A DNA stretch of 64,000 nt from Cerioporus squamosus (Eukaryota; Basidiomycota; Agaricomycetes; Polyporales; Polyporaceae), in the NCBI GenBank assembly GCA_022592435.1, contig JABYQS010000091.1, positions 1 to 64,000 of the forward strand. The letters run 5' to 3'. The translations under genes were made by a program, and so were the position numbers. The notes under the pieces are model-generated. The model saw only the letters and a list, made by a program, of their open reading frames with translations, ran no database searches and was not told the DNA's origin. Shown in pieces: positions 31,955 to 43,522 of the stretch; positions within the stretch are counted from its first letter, which is position 1; every line of letters starts with the position of its first letter.

Positions 31955-33820
31955 CTACAATCTGCCAAAGCTAGGCACAGCGTCCACCAGCGATCGCAAC
32001 GCCTCCAGGAGCCCCTTGTCTTCCGTAGACAAAGCACGGACGGCGACAGTGGGGCCAACCAGCGGTAACTCATCCACCTCGCACGTAGCGCCTTCCTCGG
32101 GAAGCGTGCCGTTCACGAAGTACGCGCGGATATGCTTGGCTGTGCATAGCGATGGCGAAGAGATTGAGCAGTGTCCATAAGACTCCTGCGTCAAGAGCGC
32201 AGCGCCTCCGAACTTCTTGTATACTCGGCGCGCGTGCGTGAGAGGGGTGACGGGGTCGTACCGCGTCGATACGACAAGGAGTGGGTGCGACGTGTTTGCA
32301 GCCTCGAGTGGGGCTGTGAACTCCCACTTTGGACGAATCTTCCAGTCCGCGCACTCCACCCAGAAGGAGGTCCAAAGGGGCGCGAAGTTGGGAGAATCCT
32401 CGGACATGTTGGTGTACTGGCGTTTGAACGCGTCCACATCATACGGGTACGCCCCACCATCCGCGCACTCGATCACGTACGAGGCCTCGCTTCCAAGCGG
32501 CCGTGCACCAGAGGCCTCGCAGTTGCATTCGGTCGGGCTGACGATTTGCTTGGCAAGCGCAGCGAGCGCGGTCTGGTTCCGGATCTCAAGGGCATGAATA
32601 GTCGCAGCGACTACGGGGAACATCGGGGCGGGCTTGTAAGTCGCACGGAAGAGTTGTCCTATAAGCGCCTTGCGAGTGATCACCATGGGAGGTTCCGCGA
32701 GGGCGACAGGGACCGCGTCCTTCTCAACTTCATCCAGCACACCGAAGTAGCGCTCTCGGATCTTAGTAGCGGAGGTATCGTAAATGGGGCACTTCTCTGG
32801 ACCGGCTTGGTGACAATAGGTGAAGAGGGACTCCGCAACGTCTTCGGCGTAGACGAGGTCGGTGTCCCGGGACGGAGCGCGGTAGTATTCGGCATCACAA
32901 ACGCCGTCAATAACGACACGCTTGACCTTGTCCGGGTACATGGCCGCAAAGTATTGCCCGAGGATACTGCCATAACTCTGGAATGTCACGAGTCAGTAAA
33001 GACTCTACATGAGTATGCGGCAAAATACTCACGAAACCCCAATACTGAAGCTGGGTTTGACCCAACAACTGCGTCATTTCCAGCATGTCGCGTGCGACGT
33101 ATGGCGTGGTGGCAAACCGTCCGATGTCCCACTCGCCTCCGAGCCGCTCCTTGCACCGCTCCGCAAGTACTTGCGCTCTGGCGTGTACGATACCAAGCGC
33201 CTCGTCGCTCGCATCGATGAGTTGATGCCCTTCTTGAGTAGCCCAGATAGCCCTCTGCGAGGATGTCTCGAAGCATGATGCCAGAGGAGTCGTCCTACCG
33301 ATTCCTCGAGGATCAAAGCTGAGTACATCGAAGGAGGGGCCAACGATACGCGAGATGTTGGTGCCCGCTCGCTCGAGGAAGTCGACTCCGGAGCCACCGG
33401 GCCCTCCGGGGTTGAGGAAGATTGTACCGCGGTAGTTGTCCTGGTCACTGGCGGGGATCATCCGGATGGCGATGGCTGTGGTCCGTCCGTCCGGGGTATC
33501 ATAATCCAGGGGGAGTAGGAGACGTGCGCATTTGTTGTTGATGTAGCATGATGACCATTCCAGCTTGCTGCTTGGTTCGATCTGCATAATGTTCCCAGTC
33601 ACGCCATGAGTGCATGGTATAGCCGCGAAGTTCAGTTGGAAGCAACAGTCGGCACTACGGAAGGGTTTTCTGTTGCAAAGTGGCGCTTGGAAATGTATCT
33701 AATCCATCTATCCGCCGCTTGTTGCTGGTTGCCCATCCAACCAGTGCAATAAGCAAACCAACTCTCCACAGACACCCGCACCCCGCTTCGTCGGCAGACT
33801 GGAAGAGGTTCAGGAAGCAT
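31955..33820 (-). CDS. TAP-like alpha/beta hydrolase (peptidase-type)
   Basis: Exons 33659-33820, 33033-33581 and 31955-32977 give 577 residues in frame. Conserved blocks: CARLLLPLDYDTP; the oxyanion strand FLNPGGPGGSG; SFDPRGIGRTTPLASCF; the nucleophile elbow WGFSYGSILGQYF (Ser, formed across the second intron); an acid in STRYDPVTPLTHA; and the His in QESYGHCSIS. The C-terminal part matches the TAP-like domain of tripeptidyl aminopeptidase-type hydrolases, so it probably cleaves peptides or small esters, secreted or membrane-anchored. The first exon is less certain: the ATG frame is open (LPEPLPVCRRSG to KRHFATENPS), but in its middle the neighbouring frame spells a far more typical anchor (GLLIALVGWATSNKRR). 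Confidence 0.85.
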
Positions 33821-33839
33821 TCACTCCAAAACGTCCCAG

Positions 33840-34553
33840 TTAAACGCTGTCCCACTTCTTGATGAATTCTGGTCGCGTGGCCGGGGCCCGAAGTGCCTCG
33901 ATGAGATTGTAAGTGGACGACGGAGAGGGAAGATATCGAAAAGCAATGATTACAACCCTGCTTTTCGGCTGAGCGTCTTGGATCGCGCGTGCCAACCCAG
34001 TCGACAACTTGGTCGACAACGTCGCTCCAACTTGCGGTCCATCATCCTCCGAATCCTCGTGAATAGCTGTCGGATGTCGTCCAGGTGAGGTGGAACTCAC
34101 ATGGAAGCAAGCTAGCGGAGCTGCGCACGGAGAGCCGCTGAGTCAGCGACCGCATGGTTGAAGATAAGTATCGCAGGGTACGATGACAGAAAGTAGTTAC
34201 TTACTGCATTATGCTGCGCGCGATAGGTCGAGGAGGAGGGTGTACCAGGATGGACGTGCCGCTCAGGAAATCCAACTGGCACATACTACTTACCGGCAAA
34301 GTTACCCGCAGAAACAACCCGGCCTTGCATGCACATGTGTCCAGCTCCTTCAAGTTGAGGTTCGATGCCTTGATAGTCCACTAGGAGTCTCGTTGGCCTT
34401 GCCACCGACAGCGACAAAGATAATGATGATGACAATGAGGACTAGGATGAAGGTGAGCCTCGCGGCCGCGCGAATGGCTACGCTTACAACTACTTATTGC
34501 TGGTAACTAACGACTAATGACCGAGTACTTACAGGTATTACTTACGAGTCCAT
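33840..34553 (-). CDS. Possible small membrane-protein gene, structure unsettled
   Basis: A minus-strand exon at about 34350-34482 encodes a strong transmembrane helix (LTFILVLIVIIIIFVAVG). It can be joined in phase to a mini-exon with ATG at 34553 (ATGGACTC, then GTAAGT). Alone this gives 46 residues. Further coding-like pieces downstream (WTIKASNLNLKELDTCACK; SRVVIIAFRYLPSPSS to a stop at 33840) can be chained through several GTAAGT/GTGAGT donors, but one junction is out of phase. No family is recognised. It is divergent from the Mios gene by 198 bp. Confidence 0.35.
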
Positions 34554-34751
34554 TCCGACTGAGTAAGTATTGTCTACTTACTCACTTACTTCGGCTCAAG
34601 CGAACTCTGTTCTCATCTTGGCTCTCGACCACCACTAGTACCGCTCGACGACACAGAGTGGACGGTACTTCGATGTCTTTTGCAACCATCTACGGACTTA
34701 ATTCTACGCATTGAGCTTGTCCATCCTGCCCGAGAGACCTATTCTTCCGCC

Positions 34752-37700
34752 ATGGTCGCTCAGTCCGACAAACGTCTGATATGGCACCCTCGCAGGCAGA
34801 ACAAGTTTATCGTTGGAGGAAGCACTCAAATTACGCTGTATGAATGGCTTCCTCACAATTCGGAAATCAAGCAGGTCGCGTCGCAGTTGGAGTTGACTCA
34901 GATGAAGGTGAGAATGGCGTTCTCCCAGTCCACGCACTTCCCCACCTCCACCACGCTCAGTGCTTCGCGTGGTCTCCAGACCCAGTGCTCGACGACCTCC
35001 TTGCTGTTGGCTTTGGCAATGGTCGCGTCGACTTGCTCCGTTTTGAGGCATCCAAGCATGCCCACAACAGCGCGGCAGTCTCTCTCCCTGCGCGTAACAC
35101 TCGCGCATGCAACGCCGTAGCCTTCTCGCCTGCGAACCCAAACTACCTCGCGGTCGGTCTCGACAAAGTTCGCAACGATCCAAGCTTGGTTATCTGGGAC
35201 ATCAACTCTACTCTGCCTGCTCTTTCTTTCCACGCGACGCCGCACCATGGCAGTCCGTCGCGACCTCTCCCCCATCTTCCTCGCGGAGATGCCCCTCGCA
35301 CCGGGGCAGACACCCGTGTTCTGCAGCAACACGCGTCTGCTGAAGTTGTCTCGACTCTTGCTTGGCTGCCCAACAACTCGCAGCTTCTCCTAGCTGGGAT
35401 CTCTCATCGCTGGCTGCAGCTTTACGACCTCCGGAGCCCCGCGTCTTCGCCTGCTAAGGCAGCGAGTAAGGTTCACGGCATTGCCACCGATCCTTTCGAG
35501 GCCCACCGCGTCGCCTGTTACAGCGAGGGCATCGTCTCCATCTGGGACATCCGGCGTTTCACCCAACCTGTCCTCACGTTCACGGCAAAGGACGCGTCCG
35601 CAGATGGCGCGGACGGCGTCGCGGCCACCCAGACTGGCGCTCGTGGGAAGGCAGCACCAACCGCGTCGACTGCGGTCGTTCCTCTCGCACACATCGAATT
35701 CTCGTCCACGCGGCGTGGAACGCTGGCCACGCTTGAGCGCGACGCAAGCCATGTGCGCTTCTGGGACATCACTCAAGCACAGTTCGTCGAGTCTACTCAG
35801 GAAGGCAGTCGCTCTCGCGACTCCTCACAGTCCGGTGGTAGAGCCGCAAGGACATCGTGGGTCAAGCCATGGGCAGGTACCAGCGCTGGTACGACACACT
35901 CTTCTCCGCCGCCTCCCCCGACTCCAGGAGAATGTGCCTCGTACCACCTCATCCTATCGGACACGCGCAGAAGTGAGTAAAATCGCACTTGACCGAGTTA
36001 TATTGCCTGACAAGCATATAGCCAAGACCTTTTCGCGTCCGTTCAGCTCGTTTGCTCTCGTGCCGAGCTCGAAGCCGCATCCTCTCACGTCGAACGTCAT
36101 GCTCGTCAACAAGGATGGCGACCTTGAGCTGTATGCTGTCCATGACACGCCGGTCCATGCGCCATGGAGCTCGCGCGGCGACCTCGCGCTTGGAGTCGGG
36201 TGCTCGTACACCATCATTCCCGGTGTCACGGATCCAAGACCTCCACGAGAACCATGGGACCTCCTTGCCACTCGGCCATCTCGGCCAGGCTCGCGAGCAT
36301 ATTCTATGGAACGTACGGACTTCGCGGAAGACGGATCTGTCGTTCACCGCTTCCGCGACTCGCCAACTTACTACATGGCGCCCACGTTTGGCAGAGGCGA
36401 CGAGGACGGGTTTCCGGCATTGAGCCCTCCTCCGGCAACACCTGCGGAGAGGGCGTCTCCTGGCAGACGACGACAGCGCACGTTGATGCCTGACTCTGCG
36501 ATGATTGTCAAGGAACTGCCGTTTGAGCATACTGCAGTCGGGAAAGGTCACGCACGTAAGCGAAGTCGCGGACGCGGACATGCTCGCGACGACGAAAACG
36601 ATGTACTCCATCCTCACGCGCCTCCGACGACTCCGAAGACGGTCACACTTGCCTTGGACGACGTGGATGGCAAAGCGAAGCACCCGAAGAGGTTTGCTGT
36701 TGTGAAAGCGCTACAACATGTCGTAGAGTGGGACATCTCGATGCTCATGCGGAGGCGTGCTATGCTTGCCTACGGCCTCACGGACGTGAGTCTGCTCGTC
36801 TCCGATCGCCACCGCTTGCTCACTGCATCCTAGTCGATGTACAATTCCCTCATCGCGCACACAACGACGCCCGACAACTTCGCTATATCGGAGCTGTGGC
36901 TTTGGATACATCGTAAGCAATGCCATAATGTCGCACTTACCTACCTCTTGACCTTACTGTTGCCAGATTCTCAACGCTTGACGACGTCCCCGTCACCCGT
37001 GATTGAAGGCTACAACTTCGCCTACCAGGGTCTCTCCGGGATATGGGAAGGATTCAAGCCTGTGCGCCCTTCCCCGCCCTCCGGCCAGCCCACACCTCGT
37101 CTACCAATGCGAAGTACGCTGTTCGACGGACCCACCGCATCTCCGCTTCTTGCTCCCCTTAGCCTCGAGGTGCCTCCCCACCGGTCCTCCTCGAAACACA
37201 CCGGGCGCAAGCGCAGCCAGGCGCCAGCGTCTAACCTACCAGAAGACTTCCTCGCTGCGATCGAGGAGCTAAATGCAAGGAGCGGTAACACGGAGAGCGC
37301 TGCCGCTTGGAAACCATCGGTTGCCACGGGGCGATTGTCGCAGAGGCGGTTCGCACTGCAGCTGTGCGGGTGGAGTCTCGCGCAAGACGATCTTGCGAGA
37401 GCGATGAGACGCTGGGAGAAGGAGAATAAGCATTCGCAGGCTGCTTGTTGGTTCGTATTCACAGAGCAGCATAAGCAGGCCATTGACATGCTGATGCGAA
37501 GTAAAGGTAGGATTGGTCACTCTCTACGTGAGATACAGACTATTGACGTTTCTCTCGACAGACGAGTCACATCATATGATGTCCGGCATGGTCGCTGCGC
37601 TAACCTCGAGTTCGACGCGAAATCCGGAGCTCCTTCAGCATTGCGAGCGCCTGACTGTTAGGCTACAGGATCCGTACCTACGCGCCCTCCTCACACATCT

Positions 37701-38582
37701 CACTGTGCGCGACTGGACGGAGGTCCTGCAAGAAGAGTCGCTACCTCTTCGCGAGCGCCTCGCGATTGCCTTCCAGTTCCTCGACGACAAGGACGTGTCT
37801 TCGTACCTGCGACGTATCGCGGACAGGGCAATACACGATGGCGATATCCACGGTCTCTTCATCACGGGGCTCACTGGTGCAGGGATGGACCTTCTCCAGG
37901 CATACGTTGACACCTCCGGCGACGTGCAGACCGCGGCTCTGCTCGCGTCGCTTCCCCCCGTGCTTGCGCGCGAGACGCGGGCGGCGCGATGGATGAACGC
38001 CTACCGAGACTTACTGGATGGCTGGCGGCTCTTCCACCATCGCTGCCAGCTGGACATCGAACGTGGCAAGATATTGAAGGAGGCGATCGAGTGTGGGGAG
38101 ATTCAGCCTTTCGACTGGGCGTCGAAGCAGATTCTACTCCGCTGCAACTACTGCGGAAAGTCCATGGAACCGCCTTTCTCTGCAGAAACTAATCCTCGAG
38201 TGAGTCGTATATGACATGAAAGTTGCCAGAAGTGCTGACGATGAATGTGTTGAGGCGACCTTGTGCCCGCATTGCAGCAGACCTCTTCCTCGTTGCTCGG
38301 TCTGTCTGATGACACTGAACCTCGCCCCAGAAAGTGCTCGTGGCCAGAGTGCGATACCTTCAGGTGAGCAACTATGGGGAAAGCTAGTACCGTTCGCATC
38401 TCACTCTTGTCTTGCGCCTAGAAACGCTGCAGGAGGCTCTGGTATTCTGCCAAACATGTCGTCACGGCGGACATGCGTCGCATGTCATGGAATGGTTCTA
38501 CGGCGAGGGCGGAGCGACCTCGCGGGCTCATGGGACGTGTCCAATTGCTGGCTGCGAGTGTCGCTGCGCGGACGAAATGTGA
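34752..38582 (+). CDS. SEA4: GATOR2/SEA complex subunit Mios/Sea4
   Basis: Eight exons (34752-34907, 34961-35972, 36022-36785, 36834-36912, 36967-37506, 37562-38199, 38255-38363, 38422-38582) join in phase to 1152 residues. The N-terminal third is a WD40 propeller (IWHPRRQNKFIVGG, CFAWSPDP, VIWDINSTLP, STLAWLPNNSQLLLAG, VSIWDIRRF, HVRFWDI). The middle is an alpha-solenoid (WDISMLMRRRAMLAYG, LQLCGWSL). The end has paired zinc ligands, CNYCGKSM, CPHCSRPLPRCSVC and FCQTCRHGGHASHVMEWF, then CPIAGCECRC next to the stop. This order is that of Mios/Sea4, which with Sec13, Seh1 and WDR24/WDR59-type partners forms the TORC1-activating SEACAT/GATOR2 complex at the vacuole. The start ATG at 34752 begins the first WD strand. 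Confidence 0.93.
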
Positions 38583-38870
38583 CGGGCCGGGAAGACCGGG
38601 AGATATGCGCATGCTATTGTATAGTATATGAGAGAGAGGTCTATCACTACTGTGATGGTACGCATGTCCTATCCTCGATGCCACTTTCCAGATCATCTTA
38701 CGCAACTAAGTACAATGCAGGAGACAGAATCATGAATTATGCTATCAGTGTTGGTCAGTAGCCAGAAAGTGCTCGCATGAAGCGCTACTAGAGGGAGGTT
38801 AGTGCAAGTACGAAGATAGAAGACCAGGCGAGGGAGTGTAGGCGAGTAAAGACACATGCAGTCTCGCGGA
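38583..38870. other. Convergent spacer
   Basis: 3' ends of Mios/Sea4 and HET3. Nothing else is seen. Confidence 0.5.
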
Positions 38871-40967
38871 CTAATCTTGTCGTGCAGGATATGCTTCAAC
38901 AGTCATCGGTGGAATCCGGTGAGCACTCAACGAGGGCCGGCCGGCGGGTGTGGGTCCTTCCTCCGAAGATTGCGACAGGATTTCTACGCCGAGCGCGAAT
39001 GACGGCCGAAGCTGCGCGCCATCTCCCGAGCCCAGAAGTCCGAGAGTGAGCTGGATCGTCCATGAGGTCCCGTCATCGAACTGCAAGGGGAACTGACGAG
39101 ACAGCGCGAGCCCAGCGGCAAATGACCACGAACATACATGGTGAGAGTGGTCTGGTAGGTGTCTGATGGTGAACGCGCGGCTCGGCATGTCTGAAGAGGA
39201 GGATAGCGCACGGCCCTCAGCATTGGGAGAGACCAATACTCGCAACCACTGCTGCGCTGCTCCTCCTTCGCACCCACATGCATCCAGTTGGATCGTGTAC
39301 CCGCGCGCGCCTCCCCTGGATACCTTAAATCCACGCTTGCTGCCCCCGCCCATAGACCATTCTTCATCCGACGTCAAGCGCGAGACAGAGAAGCCCCGTG
39401 CCTCCAACAGGCTCTTACACCATCCGCTCAGATGGACCTCAAAGGCCCCGGGACACCTGGTCAATGCGGTGTAGACTCCCATGTAGCCTTGGAACGCCTG
39501 CGCGCGTTCTCGAGAAGGACGATATGGTATATAGACTTCCTGAAGGCGGAGGCTCTTATGGTGAGTGGCGATGAACTGAGGGGAAAGGTGCATTGTGCGG
39601 GAATACAGCTCCCCTTGGTAAAACTCTCTGCTGACGTCCTCACTGGCAATTGACGGGCAGAAGAAGGCTCCTACAAAGAACTCGCTGAGTGTGCGATCCT
39701 GCTTCCTCAGGACAAGAGCCAGCAAGCGGCCGAAATCGTCCTGGCAGGACAAGACGGCAAGGTGAAGACGCTCTCCGGAAAGCTTGGACTTTGCAGCCAG
39801 GATCGGGAGAGTTGTGCGAACGCCGTGACCCGTCATGGTGTAGTCCGGAAGCGGACAGGTGAACTGGAGGCGTTCGCTGAAGGTGTGGCGGGACAGGGAA
39901 GTGACATGAACAGCGGACGAGAAGTCTCGCGGAGACAAGGCAAAGAGGTTGCGCATGTACTGTTCCTCCCACACCGCTTCCTCCGGGAGCTCCCAGACAT
40001 AGGCCGGCTCCTCACGGAAGTCGTCCTCGAGATTAACGTTTCCCCAGACGAAGAGAGTCTGGTCCGATGTCTGCTTCAAGACCTCCTCCTGCAGGCGGAT
40101 GAAAGCCAACCGCCCCTCGCCATAGATGGTCGGCATATTCACCCCGAGGATGCCCATCAACGAATACGCTTCGTCCTCTTCCCTCGTTGTGCGCCGTCGC
40201 GATGCCCAGGAGATGCGTTTCGCGATGCCCAGGAGATGCGTTTCGCGATGCCCAGGAGATGCGTTTCGCGATGCCCAGGAGATGCGTTTCGCGATGCCCA
40301 GGAGATGCGTTTCGCGATGCCCAGGAGATGCGTTTCGCGATGCCCAGGAGATGCGTTTCGCGATGCTGACGGTGTCCAAGGATCGTTCATGGGTGAGGAT
40401 GGCTCGGTCAATCCCGGTTACCTCTTCGATGGCGGACGCGAGCATAGCCTTGGTTCCAATTATGCGCCACTCCTTCGACAGAAAGACCACTACTCGCGGC
40501 GCGATGAGCTCTTGAAGTGTCCACCCACGACGAAACCACCGACTACGCCGGAATTGGGATCCTCTCGCGGTCGCGTCGTCGAGGTGTTCGACATCGTCCA
40601 GGCACACGTAGCATATCTTGGCGTGTAGGTACCAGTTGTACATAGAGTTGATGGCTTCGGAGAGCTCGGAGCTGCTCCCCTTGTCGATGCAACAGGTGTC
40701 GATCCAGATGCGCTCGAAGCCGTGCTCGCGCGCGATGGCGCAGCACCGCCTTATCTTCTCGGACACCCCAGCGGGAACCGTGTTCTTGCCTGGGATAAGA
40801 GAGCGCAGGCGACGGCGGCGGCGGTGTATCTTGGCGATGTCTTTGAGTGTCTGCTCCGGGGAACCCATCCCATCGCGTATCCAGACATGTGAGACGATAG
40901 CGTAGGAGACGTAGCGCGGTTCATCGACCCAGAGGAGCTCGGCGGTGCGTGTGTCCAGAAGTCGCAT
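38871..40967 (-). CDS. HET-domain protein HET3 with amplified core motif
   Basis: A single exon of 698 residues from the MRLLDT start shared by the family; an ATG ten codons earlier (40997) is possible. HET motifs: YAIVSHVW, RIWIDTCCIDKGSSSELSE, RRGWTLQELIAPRV, then KRISWAS. The last is present three times because seven 23-nt units at 40201-40361 are translated as two copies of a 23-residue block (ending ETHLLGIA) before the normal RRRTTREEDEAYSLMG. The post-HET region runs to LGVEILSQ and the protein ends soon after, without the long tail of HET1/2/5. It is the intact neighbour of the frameshifted HET4. Whether the inserted 46 residues allow HET folding is unknown. Confidence 0.88.
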   Translation of the reverse strand: MRLLDTRTAELLWVDEPRYVSYAIVSHVWIRDGMGSPEQTLKDIAKIHRRRRRLRSLIPGKNTVPAGVSEKIRRCCAIAREHGFERIWIDTCCIDKGSSSELSEAINSMYNWYLHAKICYVCLDDVEHLDDATARGSQFRRSRWFRRGWTLQELIAPRVVVFLSKEWRIIGTKAMLASAIEEVTGIDRAILTHERSLDTVSIAKRISWASRNASPGHRETHLLGIAKRISWASRNASPGHRETHLLGIAKRISWASRRRTTREEDEAYSLMGILGVNMPTIYGEGRLAFIRLQEEVLKQTSDQTLFVWGNVNLEDDFREEPAYVWELPEEAVWEEQYMRNLFALSPRDFSSAVHVTSLSRHTFSERLQFTCPLPDYTMTGHGVRTTLPILAAKSKLSGERLHLAVLSCQDDFGRLLALVLRKQDRTLSEFFVGAFFCPSIASEDVSREFYQGELYSRTMHLSPQFIATHHKSLRLQEVYIPYRPSRERAQAFQGYMGVYTALTRCPGAFEVHLSGWCKSLLEARGFSVSRLTSDEEWSMGGGSKRGFKVSRGGARGYTIQLDACGCEGGAAQQWLRVLVSPNAEGRALSSSSDMPSRAFTIRHLPDHSHHVCSWSFAAGLALSRQFPLQFDDGTSWTIQLTLGLLGSGDGAQLRPSFALGVEILSQSSEEGPTPAGRPSLSAHRIPPMTVEAYPARQD
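40201..40361 (-). repeat. 23-nt minisatellite, seven perfect copies
   Basis: Plus-strand unit: GATGCCCAGGAG followed by ATGCGTTTCGC. Seven copies are identical with no spacer, inside the HET3 coding frame. HET4 has one copy at the same place, with two substitutions. The unit is not a multiple of three, so successive copies are read in different frames, and none of the three frames has a stop. Confidence 0.97.
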
Positions 40968-41530
40968 GGAGGAAGATCCCCTGAACTTGTGTGTCAATTG
41001 GGGACGTTGCAGCTCCTACAGCTGATAGGTCGACGTACCCTCGCAAGCGTCCGTGTGTGAACTCGAAACCCGGGATCGGGGAACTCCTAAGGTGGCAGGT
41101 AGTCAGGATTGTCATACTCGCGCAACAAATCGTGGGTGATATACGTACCGTGAGGCGGGTTAGGACTATGGACTGCAAGTTCACCGACGTAGTGTGAGGG
41201 TGGGAGGACCGGGCATCCACGACGTCGAAGCTGAAGCTTAAGTATAGTACTAAGTACTCGGAGAAGACGGGCAACGCGCGTACACCAAGTAACGACGGCA
41301 CCGCCAGGGTCCTTGTACGTCACCAATGAAAATCACTCCTGCCTTCTATACCCGATGATCGATGACGGATTTGACACCGAAACGCCGCCGCTGCGACGGA
41401 AGGCGTAGCATACTTCTACGCCTGTAGCCAGGCTGCGAGAGGAAGGTCAGTGCAACGACGAAGATACTATGGATGCCAGTTGAGTAATGTAGGTGCCCGG
41501 TAGAAATACGCAGGGTCTCGTGGGCTAATC
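40968..41530. other. Spacer between HET3 and HET4
   Basis: HET3 promoter side, 563 bp, with no gene. It contains CTAAGTA/AGTACT-rich sequence near 41240 but no clear element. Confidence 0.45.
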
Positions 41531-43522
41531 CTATCGCGCAGGATATGATTCAAGGATAGTCATCGGCGGAACCCAGTCAGTACTCAACGAGGGCTGGCCG
41601 GCGGGTGTGGGTCCTTCCTCCTTCGAAGATTGCGACAGGACTTCTATGCCGAGCGCGAATGACGGCTGGAGCTGCGCACCATCCCCTGAACCCAGAAGTC
41701 CAAGAGTGAGCTGGATCGTCCATGAGGTCCCGTCATCGAACTGGAGGGGGAATTGACGAGATGCGATGCCGGCGGCGAATGACCACGAACACACATGGTG
41801 AGAGTGGTCCGGCAGGTGCCTGATCACGAAAGCACGGCGGGGCGTCTCTGAGGAAGAGGGTATGGCGCGACTCTCCTCAGCTTCGGTATCGGAAGATACC
41901 ATCGCTCGCAACCATCGCTGCCCTCCTCCCCTTTCGCAACAACATGCATCCAGGTGGATACTGAACCCACGATCTCCTCTGGATATGTGGAAACCACGCT
42001 TCCCGCCCAAGCCCATGGTCCATTCTTCGTCGGCCGATGATAGCGAGACACAGAAGCCTTGAGCTTCCAAGAGGCTCTTGCACCATCCTGTTAGATGGAC
42101 CTCGAACTTGAAGGCCCCGGGCCACCTTGTCAACGTGGCGTAGACCCCAGTATAGCCTTGTAACGCCTGAGCGCGTTCACGGGAAGGGCGATGAGGGATG
42201 TAGACTTCCTGCAACTGGAGGCTCTTCCGGTGAATGGCGATGAACTGAGGGGAAAGATGGGTGGTGCGGAAGTACAGTTCCCCAAGATACATCTCTCCGC
42301 CGACGTCGCTGGTCATCGACGGGGGGAGGAAGGCTCCTACGAAGTACTCGCTCGATGATTGCTCCTGCTTCTTAGGATGAGAGCTAGCAAGCGGCCGGCT
42401 TCGTCCTGGCATGACAGGATGGCGAGTTGCATTGGGTCTCCTGATTGCTTGGACCTCGCGGCGAGGACAGGGACGGTCGTACGATGCCGTGGGCCGTCAT
42501 TGTGTATTCCGGGAGCGGACAGCTGAGTTGGAGGCGCTCGCTGAAAGCATGGCGAGACAGGGAGGTGACACGACCAGCAGACGAGAAGTCACGCGGAGAC
42601 AACGCGAAGAGGTTGCGCATGTACAGCTCCTCCCATACCGCCTCCTCCGGCTGCTCCCAGAAGTAAGCAGGTTCTTCAGGGAAGTCGTCCTCGAGCTCGA
42701 CGTTGTCGCGTAGGCTGGGTCCCCAGGAGAAGAGTGTCTGATCCGAAGTCTGCTTCAAGACCTCTTCCTGCAAACGGATGAACGCCAACCGCCCCTCGCC
42801 ATAGATAGTCGGGAGGTTCACCCCAAGAATACCCATCAACGAATACGCCTCGTCTTCCTCCCTCGTTGTACGCCGTCGCGAAGCCCATGAGATGCGTTTC
42901 GCGATACTGACGGTGTCTAAAGGCCGTTCATGGGTGAGGATGGCTTGGTCAATCCCGGTCACCTCTTCGATGACCGACGCGAGCATAGCCTTGGTTCCGA
43001 TTATGCGCCACTCCTTCGACAGGAAGACCACCACTCGCGGCGCGATGAGCTCTTGAAGCGTCCAGCCACGACGGAACCACCGACTGCGACGGAACTGAGA
43101 TCCTCGTGTCGCGGGGTCGTCCAGGTGATCCACATCGTCGAGGAACACGTAGCACACCTTGGCGTTGAGGTACCAGTTGTACATCGAGTTGATGGCTTCG
43201 GAGAGCTCGGAGCTGCTCCCCTTGTCTATACAACAGGTGTCGATCCAGACGCGCTGGAAGCCGTGCTCGCGCGCAATGGCACAGCACCGCCTTATCTTCT
43301 CGGACACCCCGGCGGAACTGCGTTGGTTTTGCCCTTGTGTAGTCCTGGAATAAGGGAGCGCAGGCGGTCGCGACGGCGGTGTATTCTTGTAATGTCCTTG
43401 AATGTCTGCTCTGGCGGGCCTTCCCCATCGCGCACCCAAACATGCGAGACGATGGCATACGGGACGTGACGCGGTTCATCGACCGAATGCAGTTCAGCAG
43501 TACTCGTGTTTAGAAGTCGCAT
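41531..43522 (-). pseudogene. HET4, frameshifted tandem copy of HET3
   Basis: It aligns with HET3 from MRLLNT (start 43522) to the stop at 41531, but reading needs three frame changes. Compared with HET3, single bases are missing near 43311-43316 (after GLHKGKTNAV), near 42481-42488 (after YTMTAHG) and near 42368-42376 (at LILR/KKQEQS). Three one-base losses restore the starting frame, so most of the C-terminal half is still readable. HET motifs between the breaks are intact (VWIDTCCIDKGSSSELSE, KRISWASRRRTTREEDEAYSLMG). No GT-AG intron bridges the first break. It is a decaying copy, unless the indels are assembly errors. Confidence 0.8.

Noticed and set aside
40201..40361. CRISPR-like array
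   Set aside because: The copies are directly adjacent without spacers, coding, and in a eukaryotic genome.
39762..40628. 288-residue plus-strand frame through the minisatellite
   Set aside because: It is the antisense shadow of HET3; the 23-nt unit is open in several frames on both strands.
43290..43330. Intron to explain the first HET4 frame break
   Set aside because: No GT donor and AG acceptor bridge the break; alignment with HET3 shows a simple one-base loss.
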